Shown here: piece after piece, positions 26,065 to 34,854 of the stretch
How the letters are laid out: each line of letters starts with the position of its first letter
How positions within the stretch are numbered: position 1 is the first letter of the stretch
Origin: Tellurirhabdus bombi
GTDB taxonomy: Bacteria > Bacteroidota > Bacteroidia > Cytophagales > Spirosomataceae
Assembly (NCBI RefSeq): GCF_021484805.1
Contig: NZ_CP090557.1
Span: forward strand, 4,877,523 to 4,941,522
Length of the DNA: 64,000 nt
Reading direction: 5' to 3'
Notes under the pieces: model-generated
What the model saw: the letters and a program-made list of their open reading frames with translations, nothing else
What the model was told of the DNA's origin: nothing
The model's database searches: none
Program-made: the position numbers and the translations under genes

Positions 26065-26982
26065 ATGCTCATAAAAAAAGTTGACACCTTTGCCGGCCAC
26101 CGCGATTGTGTTTATGCCCTGGCACCTGGTTCTGAGCCGGCCCAATTTTTTTCGGCTGGAGCCGATGGACAGGTGGTGCGCTGGCGCCTGGACAAGCCCG
26201 ATCTGGGAAGGCTGGTTGCCCGCATTCCTTCCTCGGTGTACGCCATTACTTACGACGAAACGCACGAGCTGTTGTGGGTAGGCCAAAACTACGAAGGCCT
26301 TCACCTCATTCAGCCTGACCAGCAACGTGAAACCCACTCGGTTAAACTCACGACAGCCGCCATTTTTGACATTCAGCTAATTGATGATCTGGCGCTGCTT
26401 GCCCTGTCAGATGGGGTCGTGATTGTATTGGATACGTCTCCCCTGCCCGAGGCGCCCCCCGTGGTCAGGAAGCACCTGAAAGCCTCAAACAAAAGTGCCC
26501 GTTCCATCTCCATCCGACCCGATAAAAACGAATTTGCCGTTGGTTACAGCGACAATGATATCCGCATTTTTGATTTACAGAGTCTAGAACTGAAGCACCT
26601 CATTGCGGCGCACACAAACTCAGTTTTTACGGTTTGTTACTCTCCGGATAGTCGTTATTTGTTGTCGGCTGGTCGGGACGCGCATCTGAAAATCTGGGAT
26701 GTAGCGCAGCATTATAAGCCGCTAGAATCCATTCCGGCGCATCTTTTTGCCATAAATCACATCGCTTATCATCCAGACGGCACTCTATTTGCTACGTGCA
26801 GCATGGATAAGTCGGTCAAGGTGTGGGATGCGCAGACGTTCAGGCTCCTTAAGGTGATCGACCGGGCGCGCCACGCTGGACACGGCACCTCGGTCAATAA
26901 ACTTTGGTGGTCATCGTTTCATCAACAGCTTGTCTCTTGCGGCGACGATAAATTAATTTCGGTCTGGGAGGTTTCCCGGTAA
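26065..26982 (+). CDS. WD40-repeat protein
   Basis: 305-residue protein consisting almost wholly of WD40 repeats, predicted to be a single seven-bladed propeller. Blades end with recognisable units such as GADGQVVRWRL, SDNDIRIFDL, SAGRDAHLKIWDV, CSMDKSVKVWDA and CGDDKLISVWEV. No signal peptide, so it is cytoplasmic, and presumably a protein-interaction scaffold. No catalytic domain. It lies 127 bp upstream of the DivIVA-domain gene on the same strand; a functional link is not shown by the sequence. Confidence 0.88.
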   Translation: MLIKKVDTFAGHRDCVYALAPGSEPAQFFSAGADGQVVRWRLDKPDLGRLVARIPSSVYAITYDETHELLWVGQNYEGLHLIQPDQQRETHSVKLTTAAIFDIQLIDDLALLALSDGVVIVLDTSPLPEAPPVVRKHLKASNKSARSISIRPDKNEFAVGYSDNDIRIFDLQSLELKHLIAAHTNSVFTVCYSPDSRYLLSAGRDAHLKIWDVAQHYKPLESIPAHLFAINHIAYHPDGTLFATCSMDKSVKVWDAQTFRLLKVIDRARHAGHGTSVNKLWWSSFHQQLVSCGDDKLISVWEVSR

Positions 26983-27109
26983 GTAAACTATTTATCTTTT
27001 TTTCGCATATTCCAACTGTTATTCTGATTAAAATATTGATATTTTTGACCATCCACTCTTATTTTTCAATAAAACCACTAGTTATGTGGTCATTTCAACC
27101 CGAGCTGTT

Positions 27110-28039
27110 ATGAAAATTACGCCCATCGAGATACGCCAGCACTCCTTTGAAAAAGCCATGCGTGGCTACCGAACTGATGAAGTGGAGGCTTTTCTGGCTT
27201 CGTTATCACAGGAATGGGAGCGCGTTCTGAGCGAACAGAAAATGCTCAAAATGCAGTTGGAATTAGCCGAAAAAGAACGCAATGAGCTTAAGGAGATTCA
27301 GCAGACGCTGTTCAAAATGCTCAAAACGGCGGAAGATACTAGTTCACAAATCACCGAACAGGCGCAACGGGCAGCAGAACAATACCTGAACGAAGCCAAG
27401 CAAAAAGCCGATGAGCAACTGGCCGACGCCCGCAAACGCTCTACGCTGATGGTTCAGGATGCTGAAAATCAGGCTCGCTACATCAAAGACAACGTGTTAA
27501 CCGACCTGAAAACCATGGAGTATGACTTCAAGGCAATGGAACGGTATAAAGAAAGTCTGATTTCCCAAATCCGCACCTTGGCAGCCAATGCCGTTGAAAG
27601 CGTGGATCGGTTTGAAAAGAAATTTAACCAGCAATCCTTACAGTCCAAAATTGAGGAATTAAGCGTATCAGGGGAAACACCGGAGATTTCAGACGAGTTG
27701 CTTGTTGACCCAACCGCGCCCCGGCTCGATGAGGCAGATCATGAAGCGAAGGACCCATCAGAACTAGTTGTTGACCCAACAGCACCCGACCTAGAAAACG
27801 AATCGTTATCGGCAGAGGAAAATAAACTTTCGACGGACATTGGTGATCCGGTGACGGCCCAGGCTGACGAAGCGGGCGAAGCAGGCTTTCCTTTTGTAGA
27901 GTCTACGAACGATAACGATACGTTGCCGCAGGATTCGACCGATGATGACGTTCCTGCCGACGAAAAAGAGCCACAGCCAGCTCACGAAGCAACCGCCGAA
28001 AAACCGAAAAGTGGCGGATCTTTCTTCGATCAAATTTAA
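27110..28039 (+). CDS. DivIVA-domain protein with acidic C-terminal tail
   Basis: 309 residues. The N-terminus (about 1-65) is the DivIVA membrane-curvature and dimerisation motif: ITPIEIRQHSFEKAMRGYRTDEVEAFL. A long coiled coil follows (about 40-195), then an acidic, Pro/Asp/Glu-rich disordered tail. The tail contains a duplicated segment, ELLVDPTAPRL and ELVVDPTAPDL. In Bacteroidetes the role of DivIVA-like proteins is unclear; pole or division-site scaffolding is the family expectation. The start at ATG 27110 was preferred to GTG 27086 because it puts the conserved motif at the N-terminus. A terminator follows. Confidence 0.88.
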   Translation: MKITPIEIRQHSFEKAMRGYRTDEVEAFLASLSQEWERVLSEQKMLKMQLELAEKERNELKEIQQTLFKMLKTAEDTSSQITEQAQRAAEQYLNEAKQKADEQLADARKRSTLMVQDAENQARYIKDNVLTDLKTMEYDFKAMERYKESLISQIRTLAANAVESVDRFEKKFNQQSLQSKIEELSVSGETPEISDELLVDPTAPRLDEADHEAKDPSELVVDPTAPDLENESLSAEENKLSTDIGDPVTAQADEAGEAGFPFVESTNDNDTLPQDSTDDDVPADEKEPQPAHEATAEKPKSGGSFFDQI

Positions 28040-28044
28040 AGCAG

Positions 28045-28067
28045 AGGCGGGCCAACCCCGCCTTTTT
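28045..28067 (+). terminator. Terminator after the DivIVA-domain gene
   Basis: AGGCGGG (28045-28051) pairs with CCCGCCT (28057-28063) with a 5-base loop; the T-run is 28063-28067. Confidence 0.75.
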
Positions 28068-28125
28068 CTTTTCTTTGTCAAAAATTGCGACACAAAGAAA
28101 GGTGGGCTAAAGACTCACCCCACTC

Positions 28126-28476
28126 ATGGGAACCATTGCACTGGAAGGACTTGAATTTTTCGCCTATCACGGCTTTTCCGACGAAGAACAGAAGATCGGT
28201 AATAAATATTCGGTAGATATTACTGTAGCCACCGACTTTACCGAGGCCGCCCGCCAGGATCGCCTGAGCATGACGGTCAATTACGAAGAATTATACCGCA
28301 TCACTTTAGCGGTCATGCAGCGCCCTGCGCGCCTACTGGAGCACATTGCTCACTCGATTTGCGAGGAGATTCGAAATCGGTATCCAGCCATCGAATCGGT
28401 TGAAGTGAGCGTTTCTAAATTTAATCCGCCCATCGGGGGTGTTTGCCACCGCTCAAAAATTACGCTTCGGGGCTAA
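28126..28476 (+). CDS. folB: Dihydroneopterin aldolase
   Basis: Folate-pathway enzyme cleaving 7,8-dihydroneopterin to 6-hydroxymethyl-dihydropterin and glycolaldehyde. 116 residues, normal. The N-terminal LEGLEFFAYHGFSDEEQ contains the AYHG element with the conserved His and following acidic residue; VNYEELYRI (catalytic Tyr region), LLEHIAHSI and VEVSVSKFNPPIGG are in the expected places. No other folate gene is adjacent. Confidence 0.93.
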   Translation: MGTIALEGLEFFAYHGFSDEEQKIGNKYSVDITVATDFTEAARQDRLSMTVNYEELYRITLAVMQRPARLLEHIAHSICEEIRNRYPAIESVEVSVSKFNPPIGGVCHRSKITLRG

Positions 28477-28532
28477 CATAAACCGGCGGTATTTCTTAAT
28501 TTTCGGGAAATACCGCCACTTGGTCAGGCTGT

Positions 28533-28871
28533 TTAAACCGACGCTACCTGGTCTTTCAAGGTATCGAAGGAAATGCCCATATGCGATTCATCATAAACAC
28601 AGGTACCATTTTGAATCAAAAGTACCTGCGGCGATTGATGATCCACGTCAAACGTATCCGCAATTTTATTGGAAACCGAGCGATAAGTAATCAAATCCAG
28701 GTAATACGGTTTGATCCCTGCTGCGTCGTTCCAGCTGCGTTCCAGCCGACTCAGGGCCATTGAACTAATGGAACAGCGCGTGCTGTGTTTAAAAATCAAA
28801 ACCGGCTGTTGCGCCGATTCCTGCTTGATGGTTTCTAATTGGTCTTCGCTTTGCAGTTTATTCCAGTTCAT
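28533..28871 (-). CDS. ytxJ: YtxJ-type bacillithiol-system thioredoxin-like protein
   Basis: 112-residue monothiol thioredoxin-fold protein. The active-site region reads KHSTRCSISSMAL (about residues 29-41), one Cys followed by Ser, which is the YtxJ hallmark, and SPQVLLIQNG is the cis-Pro loop. Proteins of this group are linked to bacillithiol redox chemistry by comparative genomics; no bacillithiol biosynthesis gene is visible in this window. Single gene between folB and waaA, convergent with folB. Confidence 0.85.
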   Translation of the reverse strand: MNWNKLQSEDQLETIKQESAQQPVLIFKHSTRCSISSMALSRLERSWNDAAGIKPYYLDLITYRSVSNKIADTFDVDHQSPQVLLIQNGTCVYDESHMGISFDTLKDQVASV

Positions 28872-28957
28872 AGCTCAAATACACACATAACTACAGACTG
28901 ATAAGCTTTTTCGGCTCTGAAAAGTTTCGACTATCGCGGCGTAAGGTGGTAATTTGT

Positions 28958-28965
28958 AGCTTTGT
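28958..28965 (+). promoter_or_regulatory. Candidate -7 box for waaA
   Basis: TAGCTTTG matches TAnnTTTG exactly and lies 25 bases before the TTG start of waaA; no good -33 element at the expected distance. Confidence 0.35.
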
Positions 28966-28990
28966 GTTCTGATCAGCACTTTCCAACACG

Positions 28991-30256
28991 TTGTTTTCAC
29001 TGCTCTATAATACGTCCATCTGGTTATACGGAGCGGCTATCCGCCTGGCGGCCCCTTTTCATACCAAAGCACGACAATCCGCTGAAGGTCAGCGTCATTT
29101 ACTTGCTTCCATCCAAACGCGCTTAGCGGGCAATACGGCACCGGTTGCCTGGTTTCATGCGGCTTCTCTGGGCGAGTTCGAACAGGGGCGACCGGTCATC
29201 GAAGCCTTCCGAGAGCGTTATCCAGGCTATAAAATTCTGCTTACGTTTTTCTCTCCTTCGGGCTATGAAGTTAGAAAAAACTACGCCGGGGCAGACTATA
29301 TCTTTTACCTGCCACTGGATATGCCTCAGAACGCAAAGCAGTTTGTGGGTCTGGTCAAACCGCGTATTGCTTTTTTCGTTAAATACGAATTTTGGCTCAA
29401 TTACCTTCAGGAGCTGCACCAGCGCCGTGTGCCGACCATTTCCTTTTCGGCTATTTTTCGGCCTGGTCAGGTATTTTTTAAACTGTATGGGGGCGGTTAC
29501 CGGAAATTGCTGACCTATTTCGACCACATTCTGGTTCAGAATCAACAGTCGCTGGATTTACTGAAGGGCATTGGCCTTACGAACCTTACCCTGGCGGGCG
29601 ATACGCGCTTCGACCGGGTAGCGCAAATTGTCGCCAATAAGAAAGAAATACCGGTTGCTCAGCTTTTTAAAGGGAATCAGCCTTTGGTAGTAATTGGTAG
29701 CGCCTGGCAGGCCGATCTGGACGTACTGATTCCTTTTTTAAACCGATTTGACCAGCCGCTGAAAGTAATTATTGCGCCGCACGAAATTCATACCGACGAG
29801 ATAGAACGCTGGCGCGGACAGTTGCGAGGGACTAGCATCCGGTATTCGGAAACCCAGACCTCCGGCTTCGAATCAGCCTCTTTAGCCTCAAGCACCGTAC
29901 TGATTATTGATAACATTGGCATGCTTTCTTCTTTGTATCAATATGGTGACTATGCGTACGTTGGCGGCGCTTTCGGGAAGGGATTGCACAACATTCTGGA
30001 AGCGGCGACTTTCGGAATGCCCCTGTTTTTTGGTCCATCTTACCAGAAATTTCAGGAAGCCATTGATTTAGTGCAGGAAGGCGGTGCCTTTCCGGTAGCA
30101 GACACGGCTGAGTTGGAAGCTACTTTTCGGCGGCTTTATCAGGATCAGGCAGCCCATCAGAAGGCAACTGAAATCAGTCGTCAGTATGTGCTGCGGAACA
30201 TTGGCGCAACCGGAAAGGTTATGGAAGTTATACAGGATTACTCACTCATTGACTGA
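28991..30256 (+). CDS. waaA: 3-deoxy-D-manno-octulosonic acid (Kdo) transferase
   Basis: Inner-membrane-associated GT30 enzyme adding Kdo to lipid A precursor. 421 residues. N-terminal anchor and family start LLYNTSIWLYGAAIRLAAPF; WFHAASLGEFEQGRPVI (about 52-68) contains the catalytic-site GE; KYEFWLNYL, GDTRFDRV, PHEIHTDEI, GGAFGKGLHNILEAATFG are in order. No ATG is available near the 5' end, so the TTG at 28991 is the likely start. Its last codons overlap the probable rsgA start. Confidence 0.93.
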   Translation: MFSLLYNTSIWLYGAAIRLAAPFHTKARQSAEGQRHLLASIQTRLAGNTAPVAWFHAASLGEFEQGRPVIEAFRERYPGYKILLTFFSPSGYEVRKNYAGADYIFYLPLDMPQNAKQFVGLVKPRIAFFVKYEFWLNYLQELHQRRVPTISFSAIFRPGQVFFKLYGGGYRKLLTYFDHILVQNQQSLDLLKGIGLTNLTLAGDTRFDRVAQIVANKKEIPVAQLFKGNQPLVVIGSAWQADLDVLIPFLNRFDQPLKVIIAPHEIHTDEIERWRGQLRGTSIRYSETQTSGFESASLASSTVLIIDNIGMLSSLYQYGDYAYVGGAFGKGLHNILEAATFGMPLFFGPSYQKFQEAIDLVQEGGAFPVADTAELEATFRRLYQDQAAHQKATEISRQYVLRNIGATGKVMEVIQDYSLID

Positions 30257-31190
30257 TTTACCCTTGGCTATCGGCTTAGTTATACGATCTACCGGTTCGT
30301 GGTATGATGTTCGCAGCGAGAACGGACATACGTACCGCGCCCGCTTAAAAGGAAAATTTAAAATTAAAGGGCTGAAGGTAACCAATCCGATAGCCGTTGG
30401 CGACCGGGTGCGGTACGAGCTTGAGGATGAAGCGGAAAACACAGCCATCATCACTGATATTGAGCCACGCGACAATTACATCATTCGGCAATCTGTCCAT
30501 AAAACGGCGCATGGCCATATTTTGGCGGCTAATCTTGATCAGGCCGTTTTAATTGTAACGTTGACATTTCCCCGTACATCGCTGGGTTTTATCGACCGCT
30601 TTCTGGTAACCGCTGAATCGTTCCGCATTCCGACGACGCTAGTTTTCAACAAAACGGATATTTTGAGCGAAGAAGGTGTAGAATACCAACAGGAGATCCA
30701 GCAACTCTACGAGCAAATTGGTTACCCGACGCTGGCTACCTCCGCCACCGAAAAAAGAGGAGTTGATGAGTTTCGGGCGTTGCTAGACCAGAAAATCACG
30801 CTTCTTTCCGGGCATTCTGGCGTCGGAAAATCGTCACTTGTCAACGCTGTTTCGCCGGACTTACATCTGAAAACCAACGAAGTATCTACTTTTGCCAACA
30901 AAGGCGTTCATACCACCACGTTCGCCGAAATGTTTGAACTGGCTCCGAACACCTTTATCATCGATACGCCCGGTATCAAAGAACTGGGACTGGCCGACAT
31001 AGAAAAAGAAGAAATCAGCCATTATTTTCCAGAAATGCGCGAGCGCCTCAACCAATGTCGCTACCATAACTGCCTGCATATCAACGAACCCGGTTGCGCC
31101 ATCAAAGATGCGGTCGGTGAAGGAGAAATTGCCGAGAGCCGCTACTGGAGCTACCTGAGCATGGTGGAAGGGGAAGATAACCGGCGATAA
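30249..31190 (+). CDS. rsgA: Ribosome small-subunit-dependent GTPase A
   Basis: Circularly permuted GTPase acting late in 30S maturation. OB-fold at the N-terminus (LVIRSTGSWYDVR), then the permuted GTPase motifs FNKTDIL (G4), GHSGVGKSSLVNAV (G1) and DTPGIKELGL (G3). The C-terminal zinc motif is CRYHNCLHINEPGCAI. No ATG fits the family start; TTG at 30249, overlapping the waaA stop, or TTG at 30264 are the options, and I give the first. The upstream ATG at 30186 would embed 21 unrelated codons inside waaA. Translational coupling with waaA is likely. Length about 314 residues. Confidence 0.92.
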   Translation: MTDLPLAIGLVIRSTGSWYDVRSENGHTYRARLKGKFKIKGLKVTNPIAVGDRVRYELEDEAENTAIITDIEPRDNYIIRQSVHKTAHGHILAANLDQAVLIVTLTFPRTSLGFIDRFLVTAESFRIPTTLVFNKTDILSEEGVEYQQEIQQLYEQIGYPTLATSATEKRGVDEFRALLDQKITLLSGHSGVGKSSLVNAVSPDLHLKTNEVSTFANKGVHTTTFAEMFELAPNTFIIDTPGIKELGLADIEKEEISHYFPEMRERLNQCRYHNCLHINEPGCAIKDAVGEGEIAESRYWSYLSMVEGEDNRR

Positions 31191-31199
31191 CTTGCTCTT

Positions 31200-32303
31200 T
31201 TACGTCAGCTTATCTTTCAGGCGATTGATTGGATTTTCCAGTAAATACCAGGATAAGCTGGCCAGAACAACGGTTATACTCAGGCAGTAGGCGAGTTTCA
31301 ACAAAATCCAGTTATCCAGGGCAGGTATAGCCGCTACCCATTCATTCCAAGGGCTCATTAACACAAAATCATAGTTCATATAAAAGGCGTTGTAAACAAA
31401 AGCATGGATGAGGTACAAACCGTAGCTAATCCTTCCTATATATTGGCTAAATGGGTTTTCCAGTAGCCATTTTCCCACTCCTTTATACCCAATAACAGCT
31501 CCCCCTATGATAAAAGCCCCCATGACGGAAGCACAAAAACGATCCCACAAAGCCGGATACACTTTGTGAAATGACTCATTGTTCATAGATAAGGCCAACA
31601 GACAACTATATAAAGCTACACTGCTGATAATTAACCAGGTATTGCTAAATATTTTCTGAAAAAGCGTGGGCTTATATAAATACCAGTAAGCGAGCAGCGC
31701 GCCCAACCCGAAAGAATCCAGACAGGCCGGCGTGGCGACGTAGGATACCATCAACGGGAGTGGCCACCGATAAACCATATACCGAACAGCAAAACTAACC
31801 AACATGGTCCCTATTACCAGCCAGGGTACCAGGCGTTTAGGTAAGAAGAAAAGTACGAATGGTACGACCAGATACACTTGCTCCTCCACCGCCAGCGACC
31901 AGAAATGATCAATGCTCCCAAGCCAGGTTCTATGAATAATCATGTAAATATTGGTCGCATACAAGGCGCTCCAGACCAAAGTTTCACGAACGGGTGGCAC
32001 ATTCAGGACGGCAAGAAGAATCAGAATCGCGTAGTAGAGCGGAAAAATGCGTAGCGTCCGACGAATATAAAACGTTTTAATGTATCGCTTAAACCCACCC
32101 TGCTGACCAGCAAGCTTTTCTTTGCTGGTCAGCAAGATTCGGGTAATAAGAAAGCCACTCAGGACAAAAAATAGTGTTACGCCTAAAGGGCCCAACGGCA
32201 ATATGTTACGAGCGCCAAGCCAATGTTCTAGCAAAACGAATAAAACGGCCAGACAACGCAGGCCGTCTAACTGGGGAAGGTAATTCGTTTGGTTCACAGC
32301 CAT
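31200..32303 (-). CDS. Acyltransferase-3 family membrane protein (OafA/YrhL-like)
   Basis: Integral-membrane acyltransferase of 367 residues with about ten hydrophobic helices. The N-terminal YLPQLDGLRCLAVLFVLLEHW carries the family Arg-containing start and a membrane-embedded His; FFVLSGFLITRILL and FYIRRTLRIFPLYY are diagnostic, and DHFWSLAVEEQVY contains the conserved SLxVEEQ. Such proteins O-acylate surface sugars, so a lipopolysaccharide or exopolysaccharide target is plausible. I chose ATG 32303; an ATG at 32393 would add 30 non-conserved residues. Isolated from the polysaccharide cluster at 45-56 kb. Confidence 0.88.
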   Translation of the reverse strand: MAVNQTNYLPQLDGLRCLAVLFVLLEHWLGARNILPLGPLGVTLFFVLSGFLITRILLTSKEKLAGQQGGFKRYIKTFYIRRTLRIFPLYYAILILLAVLNVPPVRETLVWSALYATNIYMIIHRTWLGSIDHFWSLAVEEQVYLVVPFVLFFLPKRLVPWLVIGTMLVSFAVRYMVYRWPLPLMVSYVATPACLDSFGLGALLAYWYLYKPTLFQKIFSNTWLIISSVALYSCLLALSMNNESFHKVYPALWDRFCASVMGAFIIGGAVIGYKGVGKWLLENPFSQYIGRISYGLYLIHAFVYNAFYMNYDFVLMSPWNEWVAAIPALDNWILLKLAYCLSITVVLASLSWYLLENPINRLKDKLT

Positions 32304-32473
32304 CGCCGGCCTAATAGGCTCACTATCTCTTCTGGCTAACGCTATTCCCTTCGGTTTGGAGTATATATTCAACTTTAGGAGGCTATAAATCAATAATTAA
32401 CAGACAATTTACTGCTAATTTATGCATGCGACCCAAGATTAAGAAATATATATTAATAAACTTAAATATTTAT

Positions 32474-33850
32474 CTATGTTGTCATCGCGGCCAGCAAATC
32501 CGCCTGCGTGATGATGTGCACCTGCTCAAGCTCGTCCCGGACCAGCAACGCCTTGTTCTCGCGGTCAATCAGCGAAGAAAGCACATCAACCGTGTTGTCC
32601 AGACCCACGAACTTAAACGGCTTATCCATCACCTCACCAACGGGTACGTCTTTGATAGTGGGATCTTCAATGAGCTTATTCAGGATGGTGGCATCGGTCA
32701 GACTGCCGACAATGTGTCCATTTTCGTCCGTAACCGGAATCTGCGAAATGCTCTGTTTGTTTAGCGTCCGGATGGCTTCACTGACAGTCGCTGCGGCGGG
32801 AACGGTGGTTAGTTGGGAGCGGCCATTTTTTCCCCGGACTATATCACGCGCAGTAGCGAACTCCCGGGATTCGAGGAATCCATGGTCTTTCATCCAGGTA
32901 TCGTTGTAAATTTTGGCCAGATAACGGGTGCCATGATCGGGCAGCAAAATCACCATCACATCTTCTTCTTTGAGGTTTTCTTTGGCCCATTCCAGTGCGC
33001 CGTGCACCGCCGAACCGCACGACCAACCCACAAAAAGCCCTTCCTCCCGCGACAGCCGACGGGCCATAATCGCCGCATCTTTGTCCGTCACTTTTACAAA
33101 ATGGTCGATTAGACTAAAGTTAACGTTCTGAGGCAGAATATCTTCGCCGATGCCTTCGGTTAAATACGGATACACCTCTCCTTCGTCGAAAATTCCGGTC
33201 TCTTTGTATTTTTTGAAGACTGATCCGTACGTATCAATCCCAACGGTCACTACCGAAGACTGTTGCTCTTTCAGGTATTTAGCCGTCCCACAAATGGTTC
33301 CTCCCGTGCCAACACCCGCCGCAAAGTGCGTAATTTCGCCTTCGGTATCCCGCCAGATCTCAGGGCCAGTCGTGTCGTAATGCGCCGCCGTATTGGAAAG
33401 GTTATCGTACTGATTGGGGTATAGGGAGTTTGGAATTTCCTGATTTAACCGCTTCGCCACAGAGTAGTAAGAACGTGGATCATCGGGCGTTACATTCGTA
33501 GGACACACTATTACTTCGGCCCCAACCGCCCGGAGAATGTCCATTTTCTCCTTCGATTGTTTATCGGCCATCGTAAAAATACATTTGTACCCTTTGCCGA
33601 TAGCCGCCAGCGCCAGACCCATTCCCGTGTTGCCGCTGGTTCCCTCGATGATGGTACCGCCCGGTTTCAGAATGCCCGCTTTTTCGGCGTCTTCAATCAT
33701 CCGAATCGCGATGCGATCTTTGACCGAATTACCGGGGTTAAAATATTCAACTTTGGCCAGCACCGTTCCTTTAATGCCTTTTGTGACCTTATTCAGTTTC
33801 ACCAGCGGCGTGTTGCCAATCGTGTCTATAATGGAATTGTAGTACTTCAT
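32474..33850 (-). CDS. Cystathionine beta-synthase (PLP enzyme with CBS pair)
   Basis: Condenses serine (or O-acetylserine) with homocysteine or sulfide. 458 residues: catalytic fold type II PLP domain (1-320) with NPGNSVKDRIA (PLP lysine), EGTSGNTGMGLALAA and GTGGTICGTAKYL, followed by two CBS domains (about 335-455). This architecture matches cystathionine beta-synthase rather than cysteine synthase, which lacks the CBS pair. It starts 7 bp after the methylmalonyl-CoA epimerase gene on the same strand; link to metH/metF 2 kb away through homocysteine is metabolic, not operonic. Confidence 0.88.
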   Translation of the reverse strand: MKYYNSIIDTIGNTPLVKLNKVTKGIKGTVLAKVEYFNPGNSVKDRIAIRMIEDAEKAGILKPGGTIIEGTSGNTGMGLALAAIGKGYKCIFTMADKQSKEKMDILRAVGAEVIVCPTNVTPDDPRSYYSVAKRLNQEIPNSLYPNQYDNLSNTAAHYDTTGPEIWRDTEGEITHFAAGVGTGGTICGTAKYLKEQQSSVVTVGIDTYGSVFKKYKETGIFDEGEVYPYLTEGIGEDILPQNVNFSLIDHFVKVTDKDAAIMARRLSREEGLFVGWSCGSAVHGALEWAKENLKEEDVMVILLPDHGTRYLAKIYNDTWMKDHGFLESREFATARDIVRGKNGRSQLTTVPAAATVSEAIRTLNKQSISQIPVTDENGHIVGSLTDATILNKLIEDPTIKDVPVGEVMDKPFKFVGLDNTVDVLSSLIDRENKALLVRDELEQVHIITQADLLAAMTT

Positions 33851-33857
33851 AATCCTG

Positions 33858-34262
33858 TTACTTTATCTCTTGACATAACTCAACTAATACGCCATTTGTG
33901 CTTTTCGGATGCAGAAAAACGACCATTTTGTTGTCCGCTCCTTTTTTCGGTGTCTCGCTCAGAAACGTAAAGCCCAGTAAGCTCAGCCGTTCAATTTCAA
34001 CGCGCAGATCATCCACTTCAAACGCAATGTGATGAACACCTTCCCCGCGTTTTTCGATGAATTTGGCAATCGGGCTATCCTCCCGAGTCGCTTCGAGCAG
34101 TTCGATTTTTGTGTCCTTCACCCTGAAAAACGACGTAGCCACCCCTTCCGATTCGACGGCTTCCGACTTGTAAGGCTCCGCGCCCAAAAGCCTGGCAAAT
34201 AATTCGTTAGAAGACGCTATGTTTTTAACGGCTATGCCAATATGTTCTACGTTGGTCAGCAT
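33858..34262 (-). CDS. mce: Methylmalonyl-CoA epimerase
   Basis: Vicinal-oxygen-chelate fold enzyme that interconverts the epimers of methylmalonyl-CoA in the propionate/succinyl-CoA route. 134 residues. Metal ligands appear in VEHIGIAVKN (His near the N-terminus), GVHHIAFEVDD and GVLVELCQ (C-terminal Glu). ATG 34262 puts the VEHIGIAV motif at the usual position; an ATG two codons earlier is equally possible. Probably co-transcribed with the downstream cystathionine beta-synthase gene (7-bp gap). The mutase genes are not here. Confidence 0.9.
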   Translation of the reverse strand: MLTNVEHIGIAVKNIASSNELFARLLGAEPYKSEAVESEGVATSFFRVKDTKIELLEATREDSPIAKFIEKRGEGVHHIAFEVDDLRVEIERLSLLGFTFLSETPKKGADNKMVVFLHPKSTNGVLVELCQEIK

Positions 34263-34408
34263 AATCAACCTGTTTTTTTTCGTTGGCGTTTTTAAGGCTT
34301 CTTTATGCAGAGTTAACCAAAGTTGACCAGACTTTTAGCAGGAACAGCGCGAAACTTTTCTTTTCGGCGCAGGGTTTTTATTTTAGCACACAATTGACAC
34401 GTACTGCT

Positions 34409-34735
34409 ATGGTTTCTGTTACTGACAAAGCGAAAGATAAAATTATTGAACTCCGCCAGAAAGATGGCCTGACGGAAAATTACGCCATTCGCGTAGCCGT
34501 TCAGGGCGGAGGCTGCTCTGGCCTGATGTATGATCTTCAGTTCGATACGGCGCAGCAAGCCACCGATCATATTATTGAAGACAAAGGAATTAAAATTTAT
34601 GTCGACCGCAAGAGCCTGCTGTATCTAGCTGGTACTGAGCTAGATTTCTCCGATGGCTTGAATGGCAAAGGCTTCCAGTTCAGGAATCCAAATGCGTCTC
34701 GCACGTGCGGCTGCGGCGAAAGTTTTGCCGTCTAG
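34409..34735 (+). CDS. HesB/IscA-type iron-sulfur cluster carrier
   Basis: A-type Fe-S carrier of 108 residues. The three conserved cysteines are GGCSGLMYDL (first) and SRTCGCGESFAV at the C-terminus (CGCG pair). The start at ATG 34409 (MVSVTDKAKDKI) is the natural family N-terminus; the open frame extends 42 codons further without homology. No isc or suf genes are adjacent, so it is an isolated carrier that could be IscA, SufA or ErpA in role. Confidence 0.92.
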   Translation: MVSVTDKAKDKIIELRQKDGLTENYAIRVAVQGGGCSGLMYDLQFDTAQQATDHIIEDKGIKIYVDRKSLLYLAGTELDFSDGLNGKGFQFRNPNASRTCGCGESFAV

Positions 34736-34854
34736 CCTCAAATAATATCCGGGCTTTACGCTTTTTGAATTACATTGGTTCGTGAATTAAGTGTGGTATT
34801 TGTGTAAAAACACGTATCATGACTAATCATTAATCAATGTAATTTCTGTTTCTG

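Noticed and set aside
28070..28100. 9-bp inverted repeat TTTCTTTGT / ACAAAGAAA before folB
   Set aside because: Low-complexity AT-rich arms next to a better terminator; could be chance.
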